This document shows, piece by piece, positions 15,928-23,610 of a stretch of DNA of 64,000 nt. The translations under genes and the position numbers were made by a program. This DNA comes from DAOQAU01 sp035354275 (lineage in GTDB: Bacteria > Cyanobacteriota > Vampirovibrionia > Gastranaerophilales > Gastranaerophilaceae): assembly GCA_035354275.1 (NCBI GenBank), contig DAOQAU010000004.1, positions 1 through 64,000 on the forward strand, read 5' to 3'. Below the pieces are notes generated by a model, which saw nothing but the letters and a program-made list of their open reading frames with translations, ran no database searches and was not told where the DNA came from. Within the stretch, counting starts at the first letter, position 1; each line of letters begins with the position of its first letter.

Positions 15928-16422
15928 ATGAACAATCTTGTTAATCCTTATTTAAAACAATATCAGAAGAATCAAGTCGAAACGGCATCTCCTGAGCAGG
16001 TACTGATTTTACTCTATGACGGTGCAATACAGTATCTTAACAAAGCAAAAATCGCAATCGGGATGAATGATATTGAACAAATTCAAAAAAATCTGACAGG
16101 ATGTGAAAGAATTATACTTGAATTTATGAGCACTTTGGACATAAAAAACGGCGGCTCTTTGGCTCAAAATCTTTATAAGCTTTACGATTACCTTTACAAT
16201 ACTCTTGTAGAAATAAACGTGAGCAAGGATGAGAAAAAACTTGAGGAAGTTTTAAGACACCTGACAGGTTTAAGGGAAACCTGGAATAAAGCCATTGCAA
16301 TGGCTAATGCCGAAAGACAAAGTAACTTAAATGATTTTAAAAGAGTTGATATAAAAGACGATCAAGATTACGAAGAAGGCGAATATTTTGACCAAGATGA
16401 CGAAGAACAAGAAGATGAATAA
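15928..16422 (+). CDS. fliS: Flagellin export chaperone FliS
   Basis: 164 residues. FliS binds the C-terminal helix of flagellin in the cytoplasm and delivers it to export. Family features are clear: NPYLKQYQKNQVETASPEQV at the N-terminus, LILLYDGAIQYL, and the LNNLYDYLY-like block LYKLYDYLYNTLVEINVSKD. The last 25 residues form an acidic tail (Asp/Glu-rich) that ordinary FliS proteins lack. It is second in a tight operon of FlaG-like, FliS and FliT-like genes (spacings 14 and 11 bp). Its client flagellin is encoded far away at 59.1 kb. Confidence 0.93.
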   Translation: MNNLVNPYLKQYQKNQVETASPEQVLILLYDGAIQYLNKAKIAIGMNDIEQIQKNLTGCERIILEFMSTLDIKNGGSLAQNLYKLYDYLYNTLVEINVSKDEKKLEEVLRHLTGLRETWNKAIAMANAERQSNLNDFKRVDIKDDQDYEEGEYFDQDDEEQEDE

Positions 16423-16433
16423 GAGGCTGCTTT

Positions 16434-16802
16434 ATGACACAATTTTCACAGTTAAAACTTTTATATAATCAATTTTTCCGGTTATCTGATGAAATAAAAT
16501 CCATGATTGTCAATGATGAATTTAATGAGGCTATTTCTGTTGTTCAGCGCAAAGACGCCCTTATAAAAGCTATTATAGAAGCAAAAAAAACTCTTGAAAT
16601 AAAAGAAGAAGAAAAATCTGAAATGGAAGCTTTAGAAAAAGATTTGAAAGAAAAAGAACTTGCAAATATAAATTTGCTCAAAGACTTACAGCATGAAGTT
16701 GCACAACAGTTGGGTAAGACAAACAAGAGTTTAAAATTGAACAGTGCTTATTCTGCGCAAAATGACGAAAATAGCGGCTCCATGCTTGATTTTTCAGAAT
16801 AA
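16434..16802 (+). CDS. FliT/FlgN-like flagellar chaperone
   Basis: 122 residues, nearly all helical, with heptad-like leucines (LYNQFFRLSDEIKSMI, AVVQRKDALIKAI-type helix, then a long Glu/Lys coiled coil). Size, helical content and position right after fliS match the FliT family, which chaperones the filament cap FliD. Sequence conservation in FliT is weak, so this is mainly positional. Translation starts at ATG 16434, 11 bp after fliS. The final 25 residues are polar and probably disordered. Confidence 0.55.
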   Translation: MTQFSQLKLLYNQFFRLSDEIKSMIVNDEFNEAISVVQRKDALIKAIIEAKKTLEIKEEEKSEMEALEKDLKEKELANINLLKDLQHEVAQQLGKTNKSLKLNSAYSAQNDENSGSMLDFSE

Positions 16803-16815
16803 AAGGAAATAAATT

Positions 16816-17697
16816 TTGAATGAAGAATTTGTAAAAGAGAAAAAAAAGGCCGCAAAATTATCAATAGTTTCAAATAGTTTTTTGATAGTTTTGAAATTTG
16901 TTGCCGGTTTTATCTCAGGAAGTATAGGAATAATTTCTGAGGCTATTCACTCGGGAACAGATCTTTTGGCTTCGTTTATAGCTTATTTTTCTATTTCAAA
17001 ATCATCTCAGCCGGCAGATAAAGAACATCCTTACGGGCATGATAAATATGAGGATTTTGCCGGTTTTGTGGAAGGGCTTTTGATAATTTTTGCAGCTTTT
17101 TATATAATTCATGAAGCGGTCAAGAAAATTTTAAACCCCGAATTAATAGAATTGGATGTCGATTTAGGGCTTTTAATAATGGGTATTTCTATAATCGCAA
17201 ACTTTTTTGTAAGCGGATATCTTTTTAAAGTTGCTCAAAAAACTACTTCTATGGCCTTGCACGCAGACGGTGAACATCTAAGGACTGATGTTTATTCGTC
17301 TTTGGCGGTATTCTTGGGATTACTTTTTGTTAAAGTTACTGATAATCCCGTTTTTGATCCCGTTGTTGCAATTTGTGTCGCCGTAATAATCTTTTTTGCG
17401 GGTTACAGGATATGTCGCGATTGTACAAGTAATCTTTTGGATACTTCTTTGAGTGAAAATGAAAATTCTTATATAAGAGGTATCATCGGAGATTTTATAA
17501 ATGAATCCGAAGTCATAGAAATTAAAAATATGAGAACAAGAAAAGCAGGCATGAAAAAAAATATTGATATTACACTTTCAGTAAACGGAATTATGCCTAT
17601 AAGCCAAGCTCATGAATTATGCGATAGAATTGAAAAACAAATAGAAGATTCAATTCAAAATACAGATATTACAATTCACGTTGAACCCCATAAATAG
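16816..17697 (+). CDS. Cation diffusion facilitator (CDF) metal exporter
   Basis: 293 residues with six predicted membrane helices and a cytoplasmic C-terminal domain (from about 210) typical of CDF homodimers. The metal site in TM2 is H45xxxD49 (EAIHSGTDLLASF), and its TM5 partner is near 149 (HADGEHLRTD). The HPYGHDKYE loop is diagnostic. It exports Zn2+, Fe2+, Mn2+ or similar in exchange for protons; the substrate cannot be read from this. It starts at TTG 16816 with AAGGAAA upstream and trails the flagellar chaperone genes by 13 bp, so it is probably co-transcribed. Confidence 0.92.
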   Translation: MNEEFVKEKKKAAKLSIVSNSFLIVLKFVAGFISGSIGIISEAIHSGTDLLASFIAYFSISKSSQPADKEHPYGHDKYEDFAGFVEGLLIIFAAFYIIHEAVKKILNPELIELDVDLGLLIMGISIIANFFVSGYLFKVAQKTTSMALHADGEHLRTDVYSSLAVFLGLLFVKVTDNPVFDPVVAICVAVIIFFAGYRICRDCTSNLLDTSLSENENSYIRGIIGDFINESEVIEIKNMRTRKAGMKKNIDITLSVNGIMPISQAHELCDRIEKQIEDSIQNTDITIHVEPHK

Positions 17698-17781
17698 TAT
17701 TATCTTAAAGTATTAATTCAATTTATTTTTTTAGTAATTAAGCATAATGTTTAAGCTTTATGGTTATAGTAACTTGATTTT

Positions 17782-17807
17782 GGTATTCTTTGAGTACCGA
17801 AAGGAGG
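17782..17807 (+). promoter_or_regulatory. Hairpin directly before the hsp20 ribosome-binding site
   Basis: GGTATTC TTT GAGTACC (17782-17798) forms a 7-bp stem with one G-U pair, immediately followed by AAGGAGG (17801-17807) and ATG at 17814. No CIRCE element is present. A temperature-sensing role is only a possibility. Confidence 0.4.
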
Positions 17808-17813
17808 AAAATT

Positions 17814-18278
17814 ATGAAACACTCTTTAGCCATAAAAAAACCTGATTTTGATTTTGATTCTTTTAATCAAGAATTCAATAACTTTCTCAGAGACACTCTT
17901 TTTGAGACTTCTTTTGCTTCTCCATTGCATTTAAAGATGACTTCAACCTGGCGACCGGCAATAGAAGTTCAGCAAACCGAGAAGGAATATAAAGTTAAGG
18001 TTCAGCTCCCCGGCGTTAACAAAGAAGATATTCACGTGGATTTGAACAATGATTTTATGACGGTCACGGCGGAAATTAAGGAAGAAAAAGACAAAAAAGA
18101 AGCAAGTAAAATGCATACTTGTGAAATTCGATACGGGAAGTATGTAAGAACAATAGCATTTGATACCCCGATAAAAACCGCAGACAGCAGCGCAGAATAT
18201 AAAAACGGTATTTTGACGGTTACAATGCCAAAACAAAAAATAACAAAAACCCAAACAAAACGTTTAACTGTTAAATAA
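17814..18278 (+). CDS. Small heat-shock protein, Hsp20 family
   Basis: 154 residues. ATP-independent holdase chaperone. The alpha-crystallin domain runs from about 42 (WRPAIEVQQTEKEYKVKVQL) through PGVNKEDIHVDLNND to the conserved YKNGILTVTMPK near 137. Start ATG 17814 is fixed by AAGGAGG at ideal spacing, rather than the upstream in-frame codon at 17790. The N-terminal arm of about 40 residues is Phe-rich as usual. The C-terminal I-x-I anchor is replaced by a Lys/Thr-rich tail. It is monocistronic, followed by a strong bidirectional terminator. Confidence 0.94.
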   Translation: MKHSLAIKKPDFDFDSFNQEFNNFLRDTLFETSFASPLHLKMTSTWRPAIEVQQTEKEYKVKVQLPGVNKEDIHVDLNNDFMTVTAEIKEEKDKKEASKMHTCEIRYGKYVRTIAFDTPIKTADSSAEYKNGILTVTMPKQKITKTQTKRLTVK

Positions 18279-18294
18279 AAATTCCGACACAAAA

Positions 18295-18325
18295 GGGGCG
18301 AAGTTTTTGAAAGAAACTTCGCCCC
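18295..18325. terminator. Bidirectional terminator between hsp20 and the dehydrogenase gene
   Basis: GGGGCGAAGTTT (18295-18306) pairs with AAACTTCGCCCC (18314-18325). A-tracts lie to the left and a T-tract to the right, so it serves both converging genes. Confidence 0.85.
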
Positions 18326-18338
18326 ACCATTATTTTTT

Positions 18339-19382
18339 TTAAGACCATGGTTTAACTAAAAACTTAATTGCATTACCTTCAATGTGTTTTTCAAGTGCGG
18401 ATTGAACTTCTTTTAATGATATAGTTTCAGTTATGAGTTTTTCGACAGGCACTTGTCCTGAGGAAATCAAGTCAAGTGCTTTTTTAAAGTATTTTGGTGT
18501 GTGGTGAAAGACGCTAATCATTTTTATGTCACCGTAGTGCATTTTTGTGGTGTCAAAGGTTACGGTTGAACCTGATTTACAGCCGCCGAAGAAGTGCACT
18601 GTTCCCCCGGGTCTTATCATTGAAAAAATTCTTTCCCAAATTGATGGCAGTCCGACACATTCTACCGCAACGTCAAGCCCTTTTCCTTCTTCGGTAAATT
18701 CCATAAATATTTTTTCAGGATTTGGGTATTTAGTCAAATCAACAACTTCATCTGCTTGTGAAAAACTTTTGGCAAGTTCTAATTTTAAAGGATTTCTGCC
18801 TGCTGCGATTACTTTTGCGCCTTTGAGTTTTGCAAGTTTTGCAAACATAAGACCAATTGGTCCGATTCCTATTATTCCGACAGTTTGACCGGGTTTAATT
18901 TCGGTTCTTTCAACCCCGTGAACAACATTAGCCAAAGGCTCGCAAAAAGCGGCTTTGTCAAAGCTTAAATCATCGGGTAACTTAAGCATATTTTTTTGAA
19001 CAATCCTTGCGGGAACGGTTATATATTCTGCGTAAGCACCGTTTAGTAAATCAAGATTTTCGCAAAGGTTATATTCTTCTTTTTTGCAGAAAAAGCATTT
19101 TCCGCATGGGGCCGAATTTGCTGCAACAACTCTGTCTCCGATTTCAAATCCTTCAACATTTTTGCCCAGTTGCGCTATTGTTCCTGCAAATTCGTGTCCG
19201 AATCCTGAGGGAATTTGTTTTATTAAAACAGGATGACCGCGTTTAAAGGTTTTTACGTCAGTGCCGCATGTAAGCGCAGATTCGACTTTTACTAATACTT
19301 CGCCTTCTTCAAGCGGTTTTATGCTTATTTCTTCAAATCTTATGTCACCGGGGCCCCAGTATTGTATTGATTTCATTTTCAT
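18339..19382 (-). CDS. Zinc-dependent medium-chain dehydrogenase
   Basis: 347 residues, an MDR family oxidoreductase. The catalytic zinc ligands are C39 (TCGTD), H63 and E64 (GHEFAG). The structural zinc loop is C93, C96, C99 and C107 (CGKCFFCKKEEYNLC). The nucleotide-binding GIIGIGPIGLM lies near 160-170. Closest in style to sorbitol/threonine/polyol dehydrogenases; the substrate is not evident. It lies 5 bp after a paralogous gene on the same strand, so they are co-transcribed. No kinase, PTS or aldolase gene is nearby to point to a sugar. Confidence 0.88.
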   Translation of the reverse strand: MKMKSIQYWGPGDIRFEEISIKPLEEGEVLVKVESALTCGTDVKTFKRGHPVLIKQIPSGFGHEFAGTIAQLGKNVEGFEIGDRVVAANSAPCGKCFFCKKEEYNLCENLDLLNGAYAEYITVPARIVQKNMLKLPDDLSFDKAAFCEPLANVVHGVERTEIKPGQTVGIIGIGPIGLMFAKLAKLKGAKVIAAGRNPLKLELAKSFSQADEVVDLTKYPNPEKIFMEFTEEGKGLDVAVECVGLPSIWERIFSMIRPGGTVHFFGGCKSGSTVTFDTTKMHYGDIKMISVFHHTPKYFKKALDLISSGQVPVEKLITETISLKEVQSALEKHIEGNAIKFLVKPWS

Positions 19383-19387
19383 ATAAA

Positions 19388-20371
19388 TCAGCCTACTTTT
19401 ATGTATGCTTTCATAACTTTGTTTTCGATTGTATCACGAAAAGCTTTTTCAATATCGCAAAAATCATAAACGGTTGAAATATTTTTTACTTTAACTTTTG
19501 CGCTTGAAAGCAGCTTCATTGCTTCTTTTAAATCTTTGGGTGAAGGAGAATAACTTCCAAGCACAGTCAGTTCCCTGTAATAAATTTCGTTGTTTGCGTA
19601 GCCGAAATTTTTTGGAGTGCTTGCAAAAACAACGATTTTTCCTCCATCTCTTACTGCTTTTAGAGCAAGGTCAATAGTAGCATCGGCACCTGCCGTCATA
19701 AATACAATATCCGAATCAAGTTTTTGTGTTTTTGAGGAATGAACGGCTTTAATTTTGAATTTTTTTGCAAAATCAATGCGTTCTTGAATTATGTCGCAAC
19801 CGAAAACGTTAGCTCCGTAAGCTTTTAGTGCCTGCCCCATTAAAAGTCCTATTGAGCCCAAGCCGACAACAAGAACCTTTTTCCCCTTATATTTACCCCC
19901 GCCTCTTTTGATTGCCCTGATACAGCAGCCCAGCGGCTCATAAAAGGAAGCTTCGATTTCGGTCATTTTTTTGAGGATTTTGACCGCTACGTTTTGTAAA
20001 TGTTCTTCGGAAAGATAAATATACTCGCTAAAGCCTCCCGGGATTATATTTGTTTCTTTAAAATGTTTGCACATTGAATAATTTTTATTTTTACAATAAT
20101 TGCATTTAAAACAAGGAATATGATGTGAACTTACTATTTTATCACCGATTTTAAAAGCTGTTTTTGAATTTATTTCAACAATTTCGCCTACAATTTCATG
20201 CCCTAAAACAGTCCCTTCTTTTATAAAATTTTGGCGGAATTTTACTATGTCAGAGCCGCAAAGTCCGCAGCCTGAAGTTTTTATTATGGCACCAAAACCA
20301 AATTTTTTTAAATTTGGCTTTGGTGCATCCTTTATAACTATTCTATTTTTTTTAATTTGTGCTGATTTCAT
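19388..20371 (-). CDS. Zinc-dependent medium-chain dehydrogenase, paralogue
   Basis: 327 residues, same fold as its downstream neighbour. Catalytic ligands are C38 (CGLCGSD), H58 and E59 (GHEIVG). The structural zinc loop is C87, C90, C93 and C101 (CFKCNYCKNKNYSMC). The Rossmann motif reads VVGLGSIGLLMG. The two proteins differ widely in sequence, so a joint role (two oxidation steps, or an enzyme complex) is as likely as recent duplication. The 5-prime end overlaps by 20 bp a tiny pilin-like gene. Substrate unknown. Confidence 0.86.
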   Translation of the reverse strand: MKSAQIKKNRIVIKDAPKPNLKKFGFGAIIKTSGCGLCGSDIVKFRQNFIKEGTVLGHEIVGEIVEINSKTAFKIGDKIVSSHHIPCFKCNYCKNKNYSMCKHFKETNIIPGGFSEYIYLSEEHLQNVAVKILKKMTEIEASFYEPLGCCIRAIKRGGGKYKGKKVLVVGLGSIGLLMGQALKAYGANVFGCDIIQERIDFAKKFKIKAVHSSKTQKLDSDIVFMTAGADATIDLALKAVRDGGKIVVFASTPKNFGYANNEIYYRELTVLGSYSPSPKDLKEAMKLLSSAKVKVKNISTVYDFCDIEKAFRDTIENKVMKAYIKVG

Positions 20372-20531
20372 TTGTCATCGGCTCTATTTCTATAACGGGT
20401 CCGCTCGAAGGTCTTGAGAAAACATAATTTTTAATTTTTTTAAAATCAAATTTAGATGCAAAAACTGTTGCAAACAAAGCTACGAGAACAAAAATTAAAA
20501 AATATTCAATTACTGTCTGACCTTTTTTCAT
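20352..20531 (-). CDS. Small Flp-type pilin-like protein
   Basis: 59 residues starting MKKGQTVIEYFLIFVLVALF. The short basic leader ending in Gly, then a helix with Glu at +5 (G | QTVIE) and a hydrophobic stretch of about 17 residues, is the pattern of Flp/TadE-type pilins cleaved by prepilin peptidase. The C-terminus is a short polar tail (SRPSSGPVIEIEP). It has no Shine-Dalgarno; TAAAAT is six bases before the ATG. The last 20 bases overlap the dehydrogenase gene. No tad/flp machinery is in the window, so it may be an orphan or part of a dispersed pilus system. Confidence 0.6.
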   Translation of the reverse strand: MKKGQTVIEYFLIFVLVALFATVFASKFDFKKIKNYVFSRPSSGPVIEIEPMTNEISTN

Positions 20532-20618
20532 ATCAAAATTTTATCACAAAAAACATGTATTTTATTGCAAAAATTCATAAAAAACTGTATGATGAAGATA
20601 TAATCGTTGAGGGTTTTA

Positions 20619-21623
20619 ATGGCAAGAATAAGAAGATTAAGATATTTTGATAAATTTAAGCTTAAAAAAATGATTTCTTTTTTAAGTTCTGATGTTATAA
20701 GTCATTATACGAGCGTTTTTATGAAGTTTCCTTTTAATACGCTTCATGAATTTTTGCCTTTGAGATTTAAATTTATGCCCGAAACCCATGTTTTGACCCA
20801 AAACGGCGAAATTTTAGGTATGATTACAGTTTCACCGACTCCCGGCAATCCTTTCAGACTTGCAATAAACAGACTTTTTTTGGAACAAAATTATTACAAT
20901 GCAGGCAAGCAGCTAATCGAATTTGTAGTTGCAAAATACGGTGCAAAGGGCGCAAGCGCATTTGTTGCAGCGATTGATGAATCTCACGGAGAACTCTTGC
21001 AGCTTTTTATAGAAGGTTGCGGATTTAGGCACTGTTCAAGCGAACAGCTTTGGAAAATGTCAGAATTTCACTTCACAAAAGAAAATCATGCGTTTATAAG
21101 ACCGTTCAAAAATTCAGACGCCCAGTCTGTTGCAATGCTTTTTAACGATTCTGTTATTACCCATTTTAAACACTCTATCGAAAAAAAGAAAAATGAGTAT
21201 CAGGACCCTTTGTTTCAGGGTTTAAGAAATATTTATAAACTTAAGTATGTAATTGAAGATGAGCATACAAAAACAGTTAAAGCTTATTTTTCACTTTCTA
21301 CAACAGATAATATGAACTATATTTTGGATATTACTACCTCGCCTTGGTATGACTGTTCTTATGAAGACATTTTTGCGTTTACTGTAAACCAAATTACAAA
21401 AAGAAAAAAAGATTTTTCGCTTTTTGTAAAACTTAAAAAATATACGGTTAAAGCAGAAATATTTGAAGAATTTTTGCGCCAAAAAGGTTTTAATTGTGTT
21501 CAAACTCATTTAATTTTGGTAAAAGACTTTTATAAATTAGTTAAAGAGCCTGAATCTGCTCTTAAGATAGTAATGTTTAACGAAGCAAGCGAAAAACCTG
21601 TTTTTAAGATTGAGGGTTTTTGA
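20619..21623 (+). CDS. GNAT-like protein, two acetyltransferase-type halves
   Basis: 334 residues from ATG 20619 (GAGGG upstream; a TTG at 20607 is an alternative). Two regions resemble GNAT folds: about 60-145 (LGMITVSPTPGN, then AGKQLIEFVVAKYGAKGASAFVAAI) and about 155-310 (AFIRPFKNSDAQSVAMLFND, then GFNCVQTHLILVKDF at the end). The acetyl-CoA loop is degenerate in both, so it may bind a ligand without being a classical acetyltransferase. It is followed 14 bp later by ribD, whose promoter overlaps this gene's end. Substrate unknown. Confidence 0.6.
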   Translation: MARIRRLRYFDKFKLKKMISFLSSDVISHYTSVFMKFPFNTLHEFLPLRFKFMPETHVLTQNGEILGMITVSPTPGNPFRLAINRLFLEQNYYNAGKQLIEFVVAKYGAKGASAFVAAIDESHGELLQLFIEGCGFRHCSSEQLWKMSEFHFTKENHAFIRPFKNSDAQSVAMLFNDSVITHFKHSIEKKKNEYQDPLFQGLRNIYKLKYVIEDEHTKTVKAYFSLSTTDNMNYILDITTSPWYDCSYEDIFAFTVNQITKRKKDFSLFVKLKKYTVKAEIFEEFLRQKGFNCVQTHLILVKDFYKLVKEPESALKIVMFNEASEKPVFKIEGF

Positions 21624-21637
21624 GTTAAAATAAATTC

Positions 21638-22726
21638 ATGAAAAAATTTGAAAAATACATGAAAAAATGCTTGAAGCTTGCACAAAAAGGCGACGGAAAA
21701 ACTTCTCCAAACCCACTTGTGGGCTGTGTTGTTTTGGATAAAAACGGAAAAGAAATTTCAAGCGGCTATCATAAAAAATACGGCTCACTTCATGCCGAAG
21801 CCGATGCCCTGTCAAAGCTGAAAGATAATCAGATAAAAGGCTCTACCTTGATAGTTAATCTTGAACCATGTGTTCATTTTGGGAAAACCCCGCCTTGTGC
21901 TGATTTGATTATTGAAAAGGGTGTTAAAACGCTTGTTGTTGCAATGAAAGACCCTAATCCTGTTGTTTCAGGCAAGGGAATCGAAAAATGTAAAAAAGCC
22001 GGTATTAATGTTCTTGAAGGGATTTTGGAAGAAGAAGCAAGGCAGTTAAATGAAGTTTTTATAAAAAACATGGAAAAAAGGGCGATTTTTGTCGCGACAA
22101 AAATCGCCTCAACTCTTGACGGCAAAATCGCCGCGCAAAACGGTAAATCCAAGTGGATTACAGGCGAATACGCCCGTGAAGAAGTTCAAAAAATAAGAAA
22201 CCGCTATGATGCAATTCTGACAACGAGCGCAACTGTGATTAAAGATAACCCTTCGCTTACATGCAGAATAAAAAACGGCAAAAATCCTATCAGGATTGTG
22301 CTTGATAAGGATTTAAAAACAGATTTTAAGTCAAAAATTTATGAAAATAATTGTGAAAAAATTTATGTTGCAGTTGATAAAAACACAGATAAAACGAGGT
22401 TATCTACCGTTCCTGCTCATGTCGAAATCATAAAATGCCCCCTTAAAGCTTCAAAAATCGACCTTAATTTTCTTTTCAAAAAACTTTTTGAAAAAGAAAT
22501 AAGAAGTATATTGATTGAGGCAGGCGGAAACCTTAACGGGGAGTTGATTTTTCAAGATTTAGCGGATAAAATTTACCTTTTTATGGCACCTAAAATTATG
22601 AATGATAAAAACGCAATAAATTCGTTTTATGGTGAAAAAACCTTTAAAATAGATAATTTAGCACGGTTTAAAATTTCTAAAATTGATAAAATTGCAGAGG
22701 ACGTTCTGTTTATTTTAAACAAATAA
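21638..22726 (+). CDS. ribD: Bifunctional riboflavin biosynthesis protein RibD
   Basis: 362 residues. The N-terminal deaminase domain has the zinc site H52-A-E54 (LHAEADAL) with C78 and C87 (EPCVHFGKTPPCADL). The C-terminal reductase domain starts near 150 (STLDGKIAAQNGKSKWITG). The two steps turn the GTP-derived pyrimidine into the ribityl intermediate used by RibH (encoded at 48.5 kb here). There is no Shine-Dalgarno; TAAAAT lies six bases before ATG. I see no FMN riboswitch upstream. The coding sequence contains a perfect 28-bp palindrome at 22081-22108 at the start of the reductase domain. A hairpin terminator follows. Confidence 0.95.
   Translation: MKKFEKYMKKCLKLAQKGDGKTSPNPLVGCVVLDKNGKEISSGYHKKYGSLHAEADALSKLKDNQIKGSTLIVNLEPCVHFGKTPPCADLIIEKGVKTLVVAMKDPNPVVSGKGIEKCKKAGINVLEGILEEEARQLNEVFIKNMEKRAIFVATKIASTLDGKIAAQNGKSKWITGEYAREEVQKIRNRYDAILTTSATVIKDNPSLTCRIKNGKNPIRIVLDKDLKTDFKSKIYENNCEKIYVAVDKNTDKTRLSTVPAHVEIIKCPLKASKIDLNFLFKKLFEKEIRSILIEAGGNLNGELIFQDLADKIYLFMAPKIMNDKNAINSFYGEKTFKIDNLARFKISKIDKIAEDVLFILNK
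22081..22108. repeat. Perfect 28-bp palindrome inside ribD
   Basis: GGCGATTTTTGTC (22081-22093) is followed directly by GCGACAAAAATCGCC (22094-22108); together the 28 bases equal their own reverse complement. The translation at this point is family-typical, so nothing was inserted. Confidence 0.95.
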
Positions 22727-22731
22727 AAAAA

Positions 22732-22749
22732 ACGGGACAAATGTCCCGT
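22732..22749 (+). terminator. Hairpin after ribD
   Basis: ACGGGACA (22732-22739) pairs with TGTCCCGT (22742-22749) on a two-base centre. The downstream T-tract is poor, so termination may be weak. Confidence 0.6.
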
Positions 22750-22797
22750 GAGTCTTGTTATGCTGTGTTTATATGTTAAGTTAGGAGTTTATTGTAT

Positions 22798-23055
22798 CTA
22801 AGCCAAAACTCTGAAAATTTCATCTTGTATGTCAAAGTCTTCGTATGAAGGGGGTGTCTTAACAAAGTCTTTAACAAATTTGCTTATTTTGTTAATTATT
22901 TTTGAAAATATGTTCTTTTTAGGTATTACGCTTTTGAATTGAACGTCTGTCAATTCATAGGTTGAAGATTTTATGTCTTTATTTATTTCATTCTTATTGG
23001 ACAAGAATGAAATGTTTTTGTAGCTATTTAATTTTATTGGGCTAACGGTAATCAT
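22798..23055 (-). CDS. Orphan protein with the recurring N-terminal motif
   Basis: 85 residues from the ATG at 23055, chosen because AAGGAG sits seven bases before it. It begins MITVSPIKLNSYKNISFLSN, the Met-x-[IVL]...SF-x-[GSN] pattern seen in other orphan proteins of this window. The middle is Lys/Ile-rich (IFSKIINKISKFVKDFVK) and could be an amphipathic helix; the end is acidic. No signal peptide or recognised domain. It stands alone between ribD and a repeat-filled spacer. Confidence 0.6.
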   Translation of the reverse strand: MITVSPIKLNSYKNISFLSNKNEINKDIKSSTYELTDVQFKSVIPKKNIFSKIINKISKFVKDFVKTPPSYEDFDIQDEIFRVLA

Positions 23056-23239
23056 TGTTTTCTCCTTGAGAATTACCATTCTCTTTTTATTAAGTGTTTT
23101 TCTAACACTTCATCTTACATTTTCATTATGTATCATAAAGAAAAATTTGTCAACCCCCTTTTGTTAATAAAATGTTAAGATTGTAAAAACCAGTATTAAT
23201 GGGCTATTTGCCATAAAGTGCCAAATGTACACTTAATAT

Positions 23240-23420
23240 AGTGGTCTTGGGGCTATGTTTTCATATCGAAATTACCTGATAAGCTAGGTTTTTATTTTTA
23301 AAATATAAGACGACTGATTAATTGAAAAATTATCGTTTATTGTTTTTAATGAGTTTAAATCTTTTTCATACTTCCAGCTATTCTTAATTCCAACAGGGCC
23401 GTAAGGCCCTTTTCTTTTTG
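23240..23420 (+). ncRNA. Candidate small RNA ending at a free-standing terminator
   Basis: The 555-bp spacer 23056-23610 holds a textbook intrinsic terminator (AGGGCC GTAA GGCCCT then TTTCTTTTT, 23395-23419) on the plus strand. No plus-strand gene lies between it and ribD, which has its own hairpin at 22732. The upstream 150-180 bp has no open frame. A TATAGT at 23237-23242 could be a -10, but its -35 is poor, so the 5-prime end is a guess. I could not match it to 6S, tmRNA or SRP RNA. Confidence 0.4.
23395..23419 (+). terminator. Intrinsic terminator with no upstream gene
   Basis: A perfect 6-bp GC stem AGGGCC/GGCCCT with a GTAA tetraloop and a T-rich tail. Confidence 0.85.
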
Positions 23421-23426
23421 TGGAAA

Positions 23427-23530
23427 TGGGTAGTAAATGGTGAAGGGTGAAGAGTGAAGGGTTATAAAAAATCCGTCATTGCGAGGCGTAGCCGAAGCAA
23501 TCCAAAAATTGGTGCGCATTGCGCACCCTA
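23427..23530. repeat. Cluster of dispersed repeats downstream of lysS
   Basis: 23427-23462 is a TAGTAAATGGTGAAGGGTGAAG-type short-period repeat. 23473-23503 is the GTCATTGCGAGG...GAAGCAATCC element, also at 25253 and 50652. 23511-23528 is GGTGCGCATTGCGCACCC, an 18-bp near-perfect palindrome. The remainder to 23610 is AT-rich with no gene. Confidence 0.75.
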
Positions 23531-23610
23531 CTTTCTTATAAACTCATCAACTTATAATCTTATAAACTAAACTATTCAAATTATCGACTGTTCGACTATT
23601 TAACTAAACT

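Noticed and set aside
20860..21509. Many long antisense open frames, for example 21291-21509 minus
   Set aside because: They lie fully inside supported genes, lack ribosome sites and arise from AT-rich codon use.
22081..22108. Cyanobacterial HIP1 element (GCGATCGC)
   Set aside because: Only the GCGAT half matches; I did not see intact GCGATCGC copies in the window.
23240..23420. 6S RNA, tmRNA or SRP RNA in the 23-kb spacer
   Set aside because: No tag peptide, no SRP GGAA/GCAG core, and no convincing long closing stem of 6S type; kept only as an unnamed RNA candidate.
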